From contig NZ_JAZQRL010000028.1 in NCBI RefSeq assembly GCF_045629565.1, positions 124,001-188,000 of the forward strand: DNA of 64,000 nt, in the 5' to 3' direction. Of this stretch, positions 9,065 to 17,160 are shown one piece after another. How positions within the stretch are numbered: the first letter of the stretch is position 1; each line of letters starts with the position of its first letter. Position numbers and translations under genes: made by a program. The DNA comes from Arcticibacter sp045629565 (GTDB lineage: Bacteria > Bacteroidota > Bacteroidia > Sphingobacteriales > Sphingobacteriaceae). Under the pieces are notes generated by a model. That model ran no database searches, was not told where the DNA came from, and worked only from the letters and a program-made list of their open reading frames with translations.

Positions 9065-9820
9065 GTGATACATCAGGATACTTATGACATCAGGTTACCG
9101 CAATTTGAGGGACCATTTGACCTCTTATTGTTTTTTATCGAGCGCGATGAGCTGGATATACATGAGATTGCTATAGCAAGTATTACTGACGACTTCCTGG
9201 CTTACATCCAGGCAATGACGGCACTGAATATAGAACTTGCCAGCGAGTTTATATTTATAGCGGCTACACTAATGAGACTTAAGGCAAAAATGCTTTTGCC
9301 GAGACCCGAGCAGGACGACGAGGGAAGGGAGATGGACAACCGGGAAGATCTGATTAAGAAGCTGATTGAATACAAGAAGATAAAGATGGCCTCGGAAGAA
9401 ATGCGTGTGCTTGAAGATAAACGCATGAAGCTACAGCGGCGGGGTAATATAGGAGATGATCTTTCAAAGATTGCGGGCGAAGCGGAACATGGCGAGGAGC
9501 TTTCTACGTTTAGCCTTTACAGGCTTCTTCTGATGTATGAGAAAGTAATAGCGAGAGGCCATCAAAACGTTCAGGTAACGCACACCGTTGTTCAATATCC
9601 ATATACTATTGAACAGCAGAAAAAGGCTATCGCTGAACTGCTTCAATTAAATGCCCGCATGGATTTTTCAGACATGAAGAAACATTCTGAAAACAGGGTA
9701 CATTTTATTTTTAACTTCCTGGCGGTGTTGGAGATGCTGCAGCAGCAGCTCATTTCGATCCAGACAGGCATTGGGTTTAACAATTTCAGGCTGGAATCCA
9801 ACAACCATCCTGCACAGTAA
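9065..9820 (+). CDS. scpA: Segregation and condensation protein A
   Basis: Kleisin subunit of the Smc-ScpAB condensin that compacts and segregates chromosomes. The 251-residue protein has the family N-terminus (FEGPFDLLLFFIERDELDI, about residues 14-32), a helical middle and a winged-helix C-terminal region. The only possible start in frame is GTG at 9065; the upstream stop is at 9041. It precedes glyA by 25 bases on the same strand, probably as one transcript. scpB and smc are not in the window. Confidence 0.93.
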   Translation: MIHQDTYDIRLPQFEGPFDLLLFFIERDELDIHEIAIASITDDFLAYIQAMTALNIELASEFIFIAATLMRLKAKMLLPRPEQDDEGREMDNREDLIKKLIEYKKIKMASEEMRVLEDKRMKLQRRGNIGDDLSKIAGEAEHGEELSTFSLYRLLLMYEKVIARGHQNVQVTHTVVQYPYTIEQQKKAIAELLQLNARMDFSDMKKHSENRVHFIFNFLAVLEMLQQQLISIQTGIGFNNFRLESNNHPAQ

Positions 9821-9845
9821 AATATACAAATCATCAAGTAAAATA

Positions 9846-11117
9846 ATGAACAGAGACAACGTAGTTTTTAAACTCATTGAAGAAGAGCAAGAACGCCAGG
9901 AGAGTGGCATCGAACTTATTGCATCCGAGAACTTTGTCAGTAAACAGGTTATGGAAGCGGCTGGTTCAGTACTTACAAACAAATATGCCGAAGGTTTGCC
10001 CGGAAAACGCTACTATGGCGGCTGTGAGATAGTAGATGAGATTGAGACTATTGCAATTGAGCGCGCTAAAAAGCTATTTAATGCAGAGTGGGCGAACGTA
10101 CAGCCTCATTCAGGTGCTCAGGCAAATTCAGCTGTTTTCCTAGCGGTGTTAAAGCCGGGAGATAAGATATTAGGGTTCGATCTTTCACACGGAGGACACC
10201 TGACCCATGGATCACCAGTGAACTCGTCAGGCAAACTGTATACCCCATTCTTTTATGGTGTAGATAAGGAAACAGGATTAATTGACTATAAAAAACTTGA
10301 AGAGGTGGCTTTGGCGGAGAAGCCCAAGTTAATCATCTGCGGCGCTTCAGCGTATTCGAGAGAATGGGATTATAAGTTCATACGTGAGGTTGCTGATAAA
10401 ATAGGAGCATTAGTGCTGGCTGATATCTCCCATCCTGCTGGACTGATTGCGAAAGGTCTCCTTGAAAATCCACTTCCACATTGCCATATTGTTACCACTA
10501 CTACGCATAAGACTCTGAGAGGACCACGGGGAGGTTTGATTTTACTTGGAAAAGATTTTGACAATCCTTTCGGCTTAAAGACTCCCAAAGGTGAAATCAG
10601 AAAAATGTCTTCATTATTGGATATGGCAGTCTTCCCAGGCACCCAGGGGGGGCCGCTGGAACATGTTATCGCAGCTAAAGCGATTGCTTTTGGAGAAGCC
10701 CTTAGCGATGAGTACCTGGAGTACATTAAACAGGTGAAGAAAAACGCAGAGGCAATGGCGAAGGCCCTCGTGGCTCGCGATTATCAGATCATTTCCGGTG
10801 GTACTGATAACCACCTTATGCTGATTGACCTGAGAAATAAGAACATTACCGGAAAAGTTGCAGAGGCAGCCCTGCAGAAAGCCCATATCACCGTAAACAA
10901 AAATATGGTCCCTTTTGACGACAAGTCGCCGTTTGTTACATCGGGAATACGTGTAGGTACAGCAGCTATCACGAGCCGCGGTGTTAAAGAGGAACAAATG
11001 GAAGCAATCGTTGAATTGATCGATGCCGTACTGGCCGATCCTGAGAACGAGGAGCATCTAGAGTCTATTAAAACGAAAGTAAAGCGTATGATGGCCGATT
11101 TTCCATTATACAAATAA
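9846..11117 (+). CDS. glyA: Serine hydroxymethyltransferase
   Basis: Pyridoxal-phosphate enzyme that interconverts serine and glycine with transfer of a one-carbon unit to tetrahydrofolate. The ATG at 9846 gives 423 residues, starting MNRDNVVFKL as the family does. An upstream in-frame extension to 9771 overlaps scpA and has no family resemblance. The PLP lysine is K222 in TTTTHKTLRGPRGG. It supplies the glycine used by the cleavage system whose T and H proteins are also in this window. A strong hairpin follows the gene. Confidence 0.96.
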   Translation: MNRDNVVFKLIEEEQERQESGIELIASENFVSKQVMEAAGSVLTNKYAEGLPGKRYYGGCEIVDEIETIAIERAKKLFNAEWANVQPHSGAQANSAVFLAVLKPGDKILGFDLSHGGHLTHGSPVNSSGKLYTPFFYGVDKETGLIDYKKLEEVALAEKPKLIICGASAYSREWDYKFIREVADKIGALVLADISHPAGLIAKGLLENPLPHCHIVTTTTHKTLRGPRGGLILLGKDFDNPFGLKTPKGEIRKMSSLLDMAVFPGTQGGPLEHVIAAKAIAFGEALSDEYLEYIKQVKKNAEAMAKALVARDYQIISGGTDNHLMLIDLRNKNITGKVAEAALQKAHITVNKNMVPFDDKSPFVTSGIRVGTAAITSRGVKEEQMEAIVELIDAVLADPENEEHLESIKTKVKRMMADFPLYK

Positions 11118-11122
11118 TGATC

Positions 11123-11154
11123 AGGGAAGGAGGAGTCATTATCCCTCCTTCCCT
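11123..11154 (+). terminator. Hairpin terminator after glyA
   Basis: An 11-base-pair perfect stem (11123-11133 with 11144-11154, AGGGAAGGAGG / CCTCCTTCCCT) with a 10-base loop begins 5 bases past the glyA stop. The following sequence is only moderately T-rich. The next gene starts 20 bases beyond it. Confidence 0.65.
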
Positions 11155-11174
11155 TCTACCTATAAACCTTTATC

Positions 11175-11600
11175 ATGCTCTCAACCAAAAAAGAAAAAGA
11201 CCCTTCAGAAGGACTTATCCTTGTCGTTGACGATAACGAGATAAACAGATACGTAGCCAATAAATTATTAACGCAATGTGGATTTGAGGTAGAACTGGCC
11301 GAAGACGGACAAGTTGCCGTCAACAAGGTTGCGGTCAGACAATACGATATCATCTTGATGGATATCCATATGCCGGTTCTGGATGGCTTCAAAGCCACAG
11401 AAATAATCCGGTCTTATAACGAAGGAGAATTCAACGACCTTCCGATCGTGGCGCTCACCTGTTCCGTTTCGGAAAGGGCCCTGGAGGAAATTGGCAGATC
11501 AGGAATGACGGGTTACATACCCAAACCTTTTGTACCTGAAGAATTAAAACGCAAAGTTAAAGACATTCTTGGATTGCCTTATGTAAGCCCGGAACCTTAG
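11175..11600 (+). CDS. Single-domain response regulator (CheY-like)
   Basis: 141-residue stand-alone receiver domain. It shows the acidic pair D19-D20, the phosphoacceptor D63 in LMDIHMP, a conserved Thr/Ser region (ALTCSVS) and the lysine in YIPKPF. There is no output domain. The sequence around D63 resembles receiver domains of hybrid histidine kinases, so it may have split from, or compete with, one. No kinase is adjacent. It follows glyA after a terminator hairpin and may have its own promoter, which I could not identify. Confidence 0.88.
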   Translation: MLSTKKEKDPSEGLILVVDDNEINRYVANKLLTQCGFEVELAEDGQVAVNKVAVRQYDIILMDIHMPVLDGFKATEIIRSYNEGEFNDLPIVALTCSVSERALEEIGRSGMTGYIPKPFVPEELKRKVKDILGLPYVSPEP

Positions 11601-11729
11601 CAAACGTTCAGCAGAAAAAAGAAAAAGCCGGAAACTATGGAAGTGTCCGACTCTCTCATCTAAATTAACGCTCTCGTGTATTGTTACGAAAACGAGTTTA
11701 AAAGGTTACAATCAATTTCAATTATTTTT

Positions 11730-12431
11730 TTATTCGGCGTAAGCGATTGCCAGAATGCTGACTTGCATGCCAGGCACCTGTAGGAGCGAAAGGGCACAGG
11801 CTTCCAGAGTTGCTCCTGTAGTGATTACATCATCCACTAACAAGACATGTTTACCTGCCAGATCACTTGCATTTTCGAGACTGAATACTTCTATCATGTT
11901 TTCAAATCGCTCAAACCTTCCTTTATGAGTTTGTGTACTGGTAGGTTTAGACCGATGTAAATACTGATCGCCCAAAGGAATTTGTAAAGCAGATGCCAAC
12001 CCTTCAGCTATACAATGGCTTTGATTATAGCCGCGGGATTTGAGCCTTGAAGGATGGAGAGGCACGGGAACGATAAGATCTATTGCAGAAGCATAATCCA
12101 CTGTTTTAAGATCTCTGGCGCACATTTCGCCAAGCAGATTGCCTAGCAGAGGTCTATTCTTATACTTAAGATGATGAATTATGTTTTGAACCTTGCCCTG
12201 CTTATGAAAATAGAGGTAGGCAAATGCGCTCTGAACGGGGATTCGCCCCCAAAAATGTCGCGCAACGGGATTGTCGGCTTGCCGGTAGAAGTTGGTATAA
12301 GGCAGGTCATAAAGACAATTCGTACAGAGCTGATACTCATGGGAAACGAGGTGATCACCACAAGCGCAGCACAGATCGGGAAAGAACAACGATAAAAAAT
12401 CTTCAGCGTACTTCTTAACCGTGCTTACCAT
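11730..12431 (-). CDS. comF: ComF family phosphoribosyltransferase-like protein
   Basis: ComF/GntX-type protein, linked in other bacteria to natural DNA uptake. The ATG at 12431 gives 233 residues; a 15-residue extension to 12476 would overlap rlmN and looks unrelated. An N-terminal zinc-finger-like cluster (C21, C22, C24 and C36, C39) precedes a PRTase fold with the PRPP loop VLLVDDVITTGAT near the C-terminus. It lies immediately downstream of rlmN on the same strand and is probably cotranscribed with it. No other competence gene is near. Confidence 0.9.
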   Translation of the reverse strand: MVSTVKKYAEDFLSLFFPDLCCACGDHLVSHEYQLCTNCLYDLPYTNFYRQADNPVARHFWGRIPVQSAFAYLYFHKQGKVQNIIHHLKYKNRPLLGNLLGEMCARDLKTVDYASAIDLIVPVPLHPSRLKSRGYNQSHCIAEGLASALQIPLGDQYLHRSKPTSTQTHKGRFERFENMIEVFSLENASDLAGKHVLLVDDVITTGATLEACALSLLQVPGMQVSILAIAYAE

Positions 12432-12445
12432 AACACTTAACGCAT

Positions 12446-13495
12446 TTACTTCTCTTTTATGGCGAGCTGACCGCAAGCGGCATCTATATCCTTTCCGCGG
12501 CTCCTACGTATGTTGGTAATGACACCTTGCTTTCTGAGGTAATTGGCAAAAGCTTCCGTCTTGTCTTCCTCTGCATTCTGAAAAGAAGCAAACGAAATGG
12601 GGTTGTACTCAATGATATTTACTTTACAAGGCAGGTGTTTACAGAACTTAGCCAATTCGGCAGCATCTTCTAGGCCATCGTTAAAGTTGTCGAATAGAAT
12701 ATATTCGTAGGTAACCGGATTTTTTGTCTTTATGAAATAGTATTTGAGTGCCTCTGCAAGCGCTTTGAGGGTATTCTGCTCATTAATGGGCATAATCTCG
12801 TTCCGCTTCGTATCATTCGCAGCGTGAAGGGACAACGCGAGGTTAAACTTGACCTGATCATCGCCAAGCTTTTTGATCATCTTTGCGATACCAGCAGTTG
12901 AAACGGTAATTCTCTTTGGCGACATATTCAAACCGTCGGGAGAAGTTAACCTGTCAATGGACCGCAACACATTGGCGTAGTTCAGCAGTGGCTCTCCCAT
13001 GCCCATGTATACGATGTTGGAAAGGGGAATTCCGTAGTTCAGTTTAGCTTGCTGATCAATCAGGACGACCTGATCATAGATTTCACCTGCATCAAGATTC
13101 CTCTTCCGTTCCATATAACCGGTTGCGCAGAATTTGCAGGTAAGACTGCAGCCAACCTGAGAACTCACGCAGGCTGTCATACGCTCAGGAGTCGGGATAA
13201 GGACACCTTCAATAATATTATTGTCTGCTAACCGGAACGTGTTTTTGATTGTTTTGTCGGAACTATGCTGGGACTGGTGAATATTAACCACATTGAGGTT
13301 AAACATATCATTCAACTTTTCCCTCAAAGCTTTCGGAAGATTGGTCATTTCTTCAAAGCTCCGTGCTGACTTCATCCATAGCCATTCAGAAATCTGCTTT
13401 GCGCGAAATGCCGGCTCGCCTTCTGCTATAAGCACCTTCTTAAGATCTTCGACCGAAAGATTCCTTATTTCTTTTTTTTCAATAATCGCGTTCAC
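12446..13495 (-). CDS. rlmN: 23S rRNA (adenine-C2)-methyltransferase RlmN
   Basis: Radical SAM enzyme that methylates C2 of an adenosine in 23S rRNA and in some tRNAs. The 349-residue protein binds its iron-sulfur cluster through C116-x3-C120-x2-C123. The two mechanistic cysteines are also present, C109 (seven residues before the cluster) and C341 in ACGQL near the C-terminus. The start is a GTG at 13495. An exact -7 promoter element ends only 4 bases upstream, which points to a leaderless message and supports this start. Confidence 0.95.
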   Translation of the reverse strand: MNAIIEKKEIRNLSVEDLKKVLIAEGEPAFRAKQISEWLWMKSARSFEEMTNLPKALREKLNDMFNLNVVNIHQSQHSSDKTIKNTFRLADNNIIEGVLIPTPERMTACVSSQVGCSLTCKFCATGYMERKRNLDAGEIYDQVVLIDQQAKLNYGIPLSNIVYMGMGEPLLNYANVLRSIDRLTSPDGLNMSPKRITVSTAGIAKMIKKLGDDQVKFNLALSLHAANDTKRNEIMPINEQNTLKALAEALKYYFIKTKNPVTYEYILFDNFNDGLEDAAELAKFCKHLPCKVNIIEYNPISFASFQNAEEDKTEAFANYLRKQGVITNIRRSRGKDIDAACGQLAIKEK

Positions 13496-13499
13496 TTCA

Positions 13500-13507
13500 C
13501 AAAGTTA
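13500..13507 (-). promoter_or_regulatory. -7 promoter element of rlmN
   Basis: TAACTTTG on the minus strand matches TAnnTTTG exactly and ends 4 bases before the GTG start codon. No TTG is found at the expected -33 distance. The rest of the 176-base gap to the amidohydrolase shows only TACGTTTA (13655-13662), a one-mismatch -7 candidate 9 bases before the plus-strand gene. Confidence 0.4.
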
Positions 13508-13671
13508 CTTAATAATCTGAGGACCACTGTAATAATATGGTAATGATTGCACAGTTTTGTAATGAAATTTTCTTAAAACGAGAACGTCCACGATAAAATG
13601 CGTATAATTGTTTTCCAATATGCGATAGCTATGCCATTGATCAGCACGAAATTATACGTTTACACTGAAAT

Positions 13672-14850
13672 ATGAATACCTATTACTCCGCAGACTACAT
13701 TCTCCCGGCATCTTCTCCTCCTATCAAAAATGGCTATGTTGCAGTCAATGAAGCTCAGATAATTCAAGGACTTTATACTGAATATGAGGCCGAAGTCAGG
13801 GGCTTTCCAAAAGGAAAACGCCTGAAAGGAGTTATAGTACCGGGCTTTGTTAATACACACTGTCATCTGGAACTATCCTGGTTAAAAGGTAAGATTGAAC
13901 GTAATAAAGGTTTGGTACCGTTTATTAAAGACGTGATCAGGCTCGGGCGATCAAAGCATGGAGATACTGTGGAAAGTATGTATCATGCCGATCGCACCAT
14001 GTTTGAGAAAGGAATCGTTGCAGTAGGTGATATATCCAATCTTATCGACTCAAAGCCGGTAAAGCTTGAAAGTGCAATTAAGTATCACACCTTCGTTGAA
14101 ACTTTGGGATTTGACCCAAGTCAGGCAAAAGATATTTTCGATTCGGCCTGTAAATTGAAAGAGGAGTTTGCACCTCTTAAGGCTTCAATTGCCCCCCACG
14201 CGCCGTATTCTACATCGAAAGAATTGTTAAGGTATATCAGTCGCGAGTGCGGTAATTCAGAAAGCCTCATGTCGATTCATAACCAGGAGAGTGAAGAAGA
14301 AAACACCCTTTTCAGGTATAAGACAGGGCTTTTCCTTGATTTTTATAAAGGGATGAATATTGATACTGAATTTTTTAAAGCGCAGGCCAGAAGCTCGGTT
14401 CAGTCTATTTTCTCTCATCTGGGAAAAAAGCAAAAAATTCTGCTGGTACACAACACGTATACCAGTCTGAAAGATATCTACTTCACGAAACGATCCGGCA
14501 GGGATATCTTTTGGTGCTTTTGTCCGAATGCCAACCTCTATATCGAGAACAGGCTTCCGAAGATCGAACTGTTCCGCCAAAATGACCTGACAATTACGCT
14601 CGGCACCGATAGCCTTGCCTCTAATGACGAGCTCTGTATCTTATCTGAGTTAAAAACGCTCCACAAACATTTTCCTTCGCTTCGCCTCGATGAAACGGTT
14701 AAATGGGCGACGCTGAACGGTGCGAAATTTCTGGATATAGACGAAGATTTTGGAAGTATTGAAGTTGGAAAAAAGCCGGGCTTAAATCTGATCAGTCATG
14801 TAGAAGGCCTGATGCTCACACCCGAGTCGACCGTAGAAAAACTCGTTTAG
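13672..14850 (+). CDS. Amidohydrolase family protein (deaminase-like)
   Basis: 392-residue metal-dependent hydrolase of the amidohydrolase superfamily. The metal-binding HxH is in GFVNTHCHLELSW (about residues 59-71). Further ligands fit SIAPHAPYS and MSIHNQES in the middle and GTDSLASND near residue 305. This pattern is closest to SsnA / chlorohydrolase-like / aminodeoxyfutalosine-deaminase-like enzymes. The substrate cannot be told from sequence. It stands alone, read away from rlmN and 51 bases before acyP. Confidence 0.85.
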   Translation: MNTYYSADYILPASSPPIKNGYVAVNEAQIIQGLYTEYEAEVRGFPKGKRLKGVIVPGFVNTHCHLELSWLKGKIERNKGLVPFIKDVIRLGRSKHGDTVESMYHADRTMFEKGIVAVGDISNLIDSKPVKLESAIKYHTFVETLGFDPSQAKDIFDSACKLKEEFAPLKASIAPHAPYSTSKELLRYISRECGNSESLMSIHNQESEEENTLFRYKTGLFLDFYKGMNIDTEFFKAQARSSVQSIFSHLGKKQKILLVHNTYTSLKDIYFTKRSGRDIFWCFCPNANLYIENRLPKIELFRQNDLTITLGTDSLASNDELCILSELKTLHKHFPSLRLDETVKWATLNGAKFLDIDEDFGSIEVGKKPGLNLISHVEGLMLTPESTVEKLV

Positions 14851-14890
14851 ATTATTAACATTTGAGTTTATAAATCTTCCTTCATTTGGC

Positions 14891-14898
14891 TAAGTTTG
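14891..14898 (+). promoter_or_regulatory. -7 promoter element of acyP
   Basis: TAAGTTTG matches TAnnTTTG exactly, with GTTTA 20 bases upstream (14866-14870) as a one-mismatch -33. Only 3 bases separate it from the ATG at 14902, so transcription should begin at or next to the start codon. Confidence 0.5.
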
Positions 14899-14901
14899 CA
14901 A

Positions 14902-15183
14902 ATGAAACATTTTACAATCACCGTGTACGGCAAGGTTCAGGGTGTATCTTTTAGGGCAGCAACGAAGGCAATTGCTGACCAGCTATCCATTAAAGGAATT
15001 ATCAAAAACCAAACGGACGGATCAGTTTACATAGAAGCAGAAGGCGACTTGTTCTCTTTGAATTACCTCCTGGACTGGTGTAAAGAGGGTCCCGATAATG
15101 CAGTTGTGGATAAAGTGGATGTCTCTGAAGGAGAAATGAAGAACTATCTTAACTTTGAGATAGTGAAAAAACATCGGATCTAA
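14902..15183 (+). CDS. acyP: Acylphosphatase
   Basis: Hydrolyses acyl phosphates such as 1,3-bisphosphoglycerate or carbamoyl phosphate. The ATG at 14902 gives 93 residues, the usual length. The active-site arginine R18 (GKVQGVSFR) and asparagine N36 (IKNQTDG) are both present. A TTG two codons upstream is possible but lies inside the predicted -7 promoter element. It is followed after 13 bases by a flippase-like gene and probably heads a long plus-strand transcript. Confidence 0.93.
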   Translation: MKHFTITVYGKVQGVSFRAATKAIADQLSIKGIIKNQTDGSVYIEAEGDLFSLNYLLDWCKEGPDNAVVDKVDVSEGEMKNYLNFEIVKKHRI

Positions 15184-15196
15184 ACAACAGGCGAGC

Positions 15197-16705
15197 TTGT
15201 CAAACATTAAGAAATTTGCAGGGCAGACTGCTATCTATGGATTGAGTACCGTCATATCACGAGTACTTGGGTTCCTCTTAACTCCCTTATATGTAAAACT
15301 CTATCCAGCTAAGTTATATGGTGTTTTCACTGTAATGTATAGTTGGGCCTCCATTTTGAACGCCATGCTGGCCTTTGGCATGGAGACTACTTTCTTCCGG
15401 TATTTAAACAAATCAGGAAGCGACAAAGAGAAGGTTTACAACAATACCTTTATAGTCATCTTATTTCTCGCATCCATCTTCGTGGGAATGGCGTTCCTGT
15501 TTTCAGGAAGCATCGCTCAGTGGATGGTAACTGACCATACCACAAGCCTTACGGATTATGCCCAATATATCAGGCTCTTTATTCTCATTCTCGCCGTTGA
15601 TGCGCTAGCCGTCATTCCATTTGCAAAATTGCGCGCTGAAGGGAGGCCTTTAAAGTTTGGCATAATTAAGATAGCGAATATTCTGAGTTTCGTAGGACTT
15701 AATCTGTTCCTTCTTTTAGCAGTACCTGCAATCATTAAGAACGACCTGATGTTCGCAGGCTTTTTCCGGGAGTGGTACAGACCTGGCTGGCTCGGCTATG
15801 TGTTTGTTTCCAATCTCGTTGCCAGTGCTGTGACCCTGGTGCTCTTACTGCCCCAGTTAATGGAGTTGAGATTAAAAGTTGACCGCCCTTTAATTTTGGA
15901 TATGCTGAATTATAGCTTCCCGGTTCTGGTTGCAAATCTCTCGTTCATCATAAATGAGAACTCCGATAAGATATTTTTAAAAGAACTGCTTCCAGAAAGC
16001 ATAGCCGAGCAGGAAGCGGGTATTTATGGTGCCTGCGCGAAGCTGGCGATTTTCCTCAGCATATTTGTTCAGGCTTTCAGGTTGGGGGCTGAACCGTTCT
16101 TTTTTAGTCATGCCAAGAATAAGAACTCAGGAGATACCTATGCCACTATAATGAATTACTTCATTATGGCCATTTCCCTTATTTTTGTAGGTATAGTGGC
16201 CAATATCGAAATTCTGAAGCATTTTATCAGCGCAAAAGACCCTGTTCAGCGTGAGCTATACTGGTCGGGGCTGAAGATTATCCCCGTCTTGTTACTGGGT
16301 TATGTTAGCCTGGGCATATATATGAACCTATCCATCTGGTATAAGCTATCGGATCAGACACGGTACGGGCTGTATATATCGGGCATAGGGGCGTTGATGA
16401 CCATCGTTTTAAACATTATCTTCATTCCGAAGTACAGTTATGTGGCTTCGGCATGGATTTCGTTTGCGGCATATTCGACCATGATGGTTTTATCCTATTT
16501 GCTTGGACAGAAGCACTATCCCATTCCTTATAATGTTAAGAAAGCATTTGGTTACCTTTTGTCGTCGGTTATATTGGTAATTATATCATACCACCTTTTT
16601 GACAGAAACCTCATTGCGGGTAATATCTTATTCGCTTTATTTGCGCTTTCAATATTATACATCGAAAAGAAGAGCATCCGGAAGATATTATCCGGAAATA
16701 TTTAA
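15197..16705 (+). CDS. Polysaccharide/lipid flippase (MATE/MviN-like, PST family)
   Basis: 502-residue integral membrane protein with about 14 hydrophobic segments, of the oligosaccharide flippase/polysaccharide transport superfamily. It begins at TTG 15197 with SNIKKFAGQTAIYGLSTVI, the usual amphipathic start of the family. Because it sits with dut and envelope genes rather than in the polysaccharide locus, it may be a general lipid-linked-sugar flippase of the core genome. The actual substrate is unknown. dut begins 13 bases downstream. Confidence 0.88.
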   Translation: MSNIKKFAGQTAIYGLSTVISRVLGFLLTPLYVKLYPAKLYGVFTVMYSWASILNAMLAFGMETTFFRYLNKSGSDKEKVYNNTFIVILFLASIFVGMAFLFSGSIAQWMVTDHTTSLTDYAQYIRLFILILAVDALAVIPFAKLRAEGRPLKFGIIKIANILSFVGLNLFLLLAVPAIIKNDLMFAGFFREWYRPGWLGYVFVSNLVASAVTLVLLLPQLMELRLKVDRPLILDMLNYSFPVLVANLSFIINENSDKIFLKELLPESIAEQEAGIYGACAKLAIFLSIFVQAFRLGAEPFFFSHAKNKNSGDTYATIMNYFIMAISLIFVGIVANIEILKHFISAKDPVQRELYWSGLKIIPVLLLGYVSLGIYMNLSIWYKLSDQTRYGLYISGIGALMTIVLNIIFIPKYSYVASAWISFAAYSTMMVLSYLLGQKHYPIPYNVKKAFGYLLSSVILVIISYHLFDRNLIAGNILFALFALSILYIEKKSIRKILSGNI

Positions 16706-16718
16706 CTTATACTACACC

Positions 16719-17156
16719 ATGGACATGAACGTTAAAGTAATAAATAAATCAAATAATTTACTTCCTGCATATGAAACGGCCCTTTCAGCAGGGATGGATA
16801 TCAGGGCATTCGTTACAGAAGATATTATCCTGAAGCCTTTCCAGCGATCGCTTATTCCGAGCGGGCTGTTCATTGAGCTTCCTCAGGGATTCGAAGCGCA
16901 GATTCGTCCGAGAAGCGGGCTTGCGCTGAAGCATGGGATTACCGTGCTGAACTCTCCGGGGACCATTGATGCTGATTATCGCGGAGAGATCAAGATTTTA
17001 CTGATCAATTTGTCTGATACTGATTTCCGCATTCAAAGCGGAGACCGCATCGCACAGATGATTATTGCTAAACATGAACAGATATCATGGGAAGCTGCCG
17101 ATAGTTTAAACGAAACAAGCCGTGGCGCGGGAGGTTACGGCCATACAGGGGTATAA
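16719..17156 (+). CDS. dut: Deoxyuridine 5'-triphosphate nucleotidohydrolase
   Basis: Hydrolyses dUTP to dUMP and keeps uracil out of DNA. The ATG at 16719 gives 145 residues, typical of the trimeric enzyme. All five motifs are visible: AGMDIRA (24-30), PRSGLA (64-69), a third motif with D84 and D86 (GTIDADYRGE), GDRIAQMI, and the C-terminal RGAGGYGHTG arm. An in-frame extension to 16599 overlaps the flippase gene and is not part of the protein. Confidence 0.96.
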   Translation: MDMNVKVINKSNNLLPAYETALSAGMDIRAFVTEDIILKPFQRSLIPSGLFIELPQGFEAQIRPRSGLALKHGITVLNSPGTIDADYRGEIKILLINLSDTDFRIQSGDRIAQMIIAKHEQISWEAADSLNETSRGAGGYGHTGV

Positions 17157-17160
17157 TTGC

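Noticed and set aside
9771..9845. N-terminal extension of the glyA frame
   Set aside because: Overlaps the scpA coding end, is not family-like, and the ATG at 9846 opens the normal SHMT N-terminus.
11601..11729. Possible terminator between the response regulator and comF (CTCGT/ACGAG, about 11671-11695)
   Set aside because: Only five base pairs, with no T run on either strand at the right distance.
13540..13660. E. coli-like TTGCAC and TATAAT segments upstream of the amidohydrolase
   Set aside because: Spacing is far from 17 bases and the organism appears to use the Bacteroidota promoter type.
16599..16718. N-terminal extension of the dut frame
   Set aside because: Lies in the flippase gene; the ATG at 16719 gives the usual dUTPase length.
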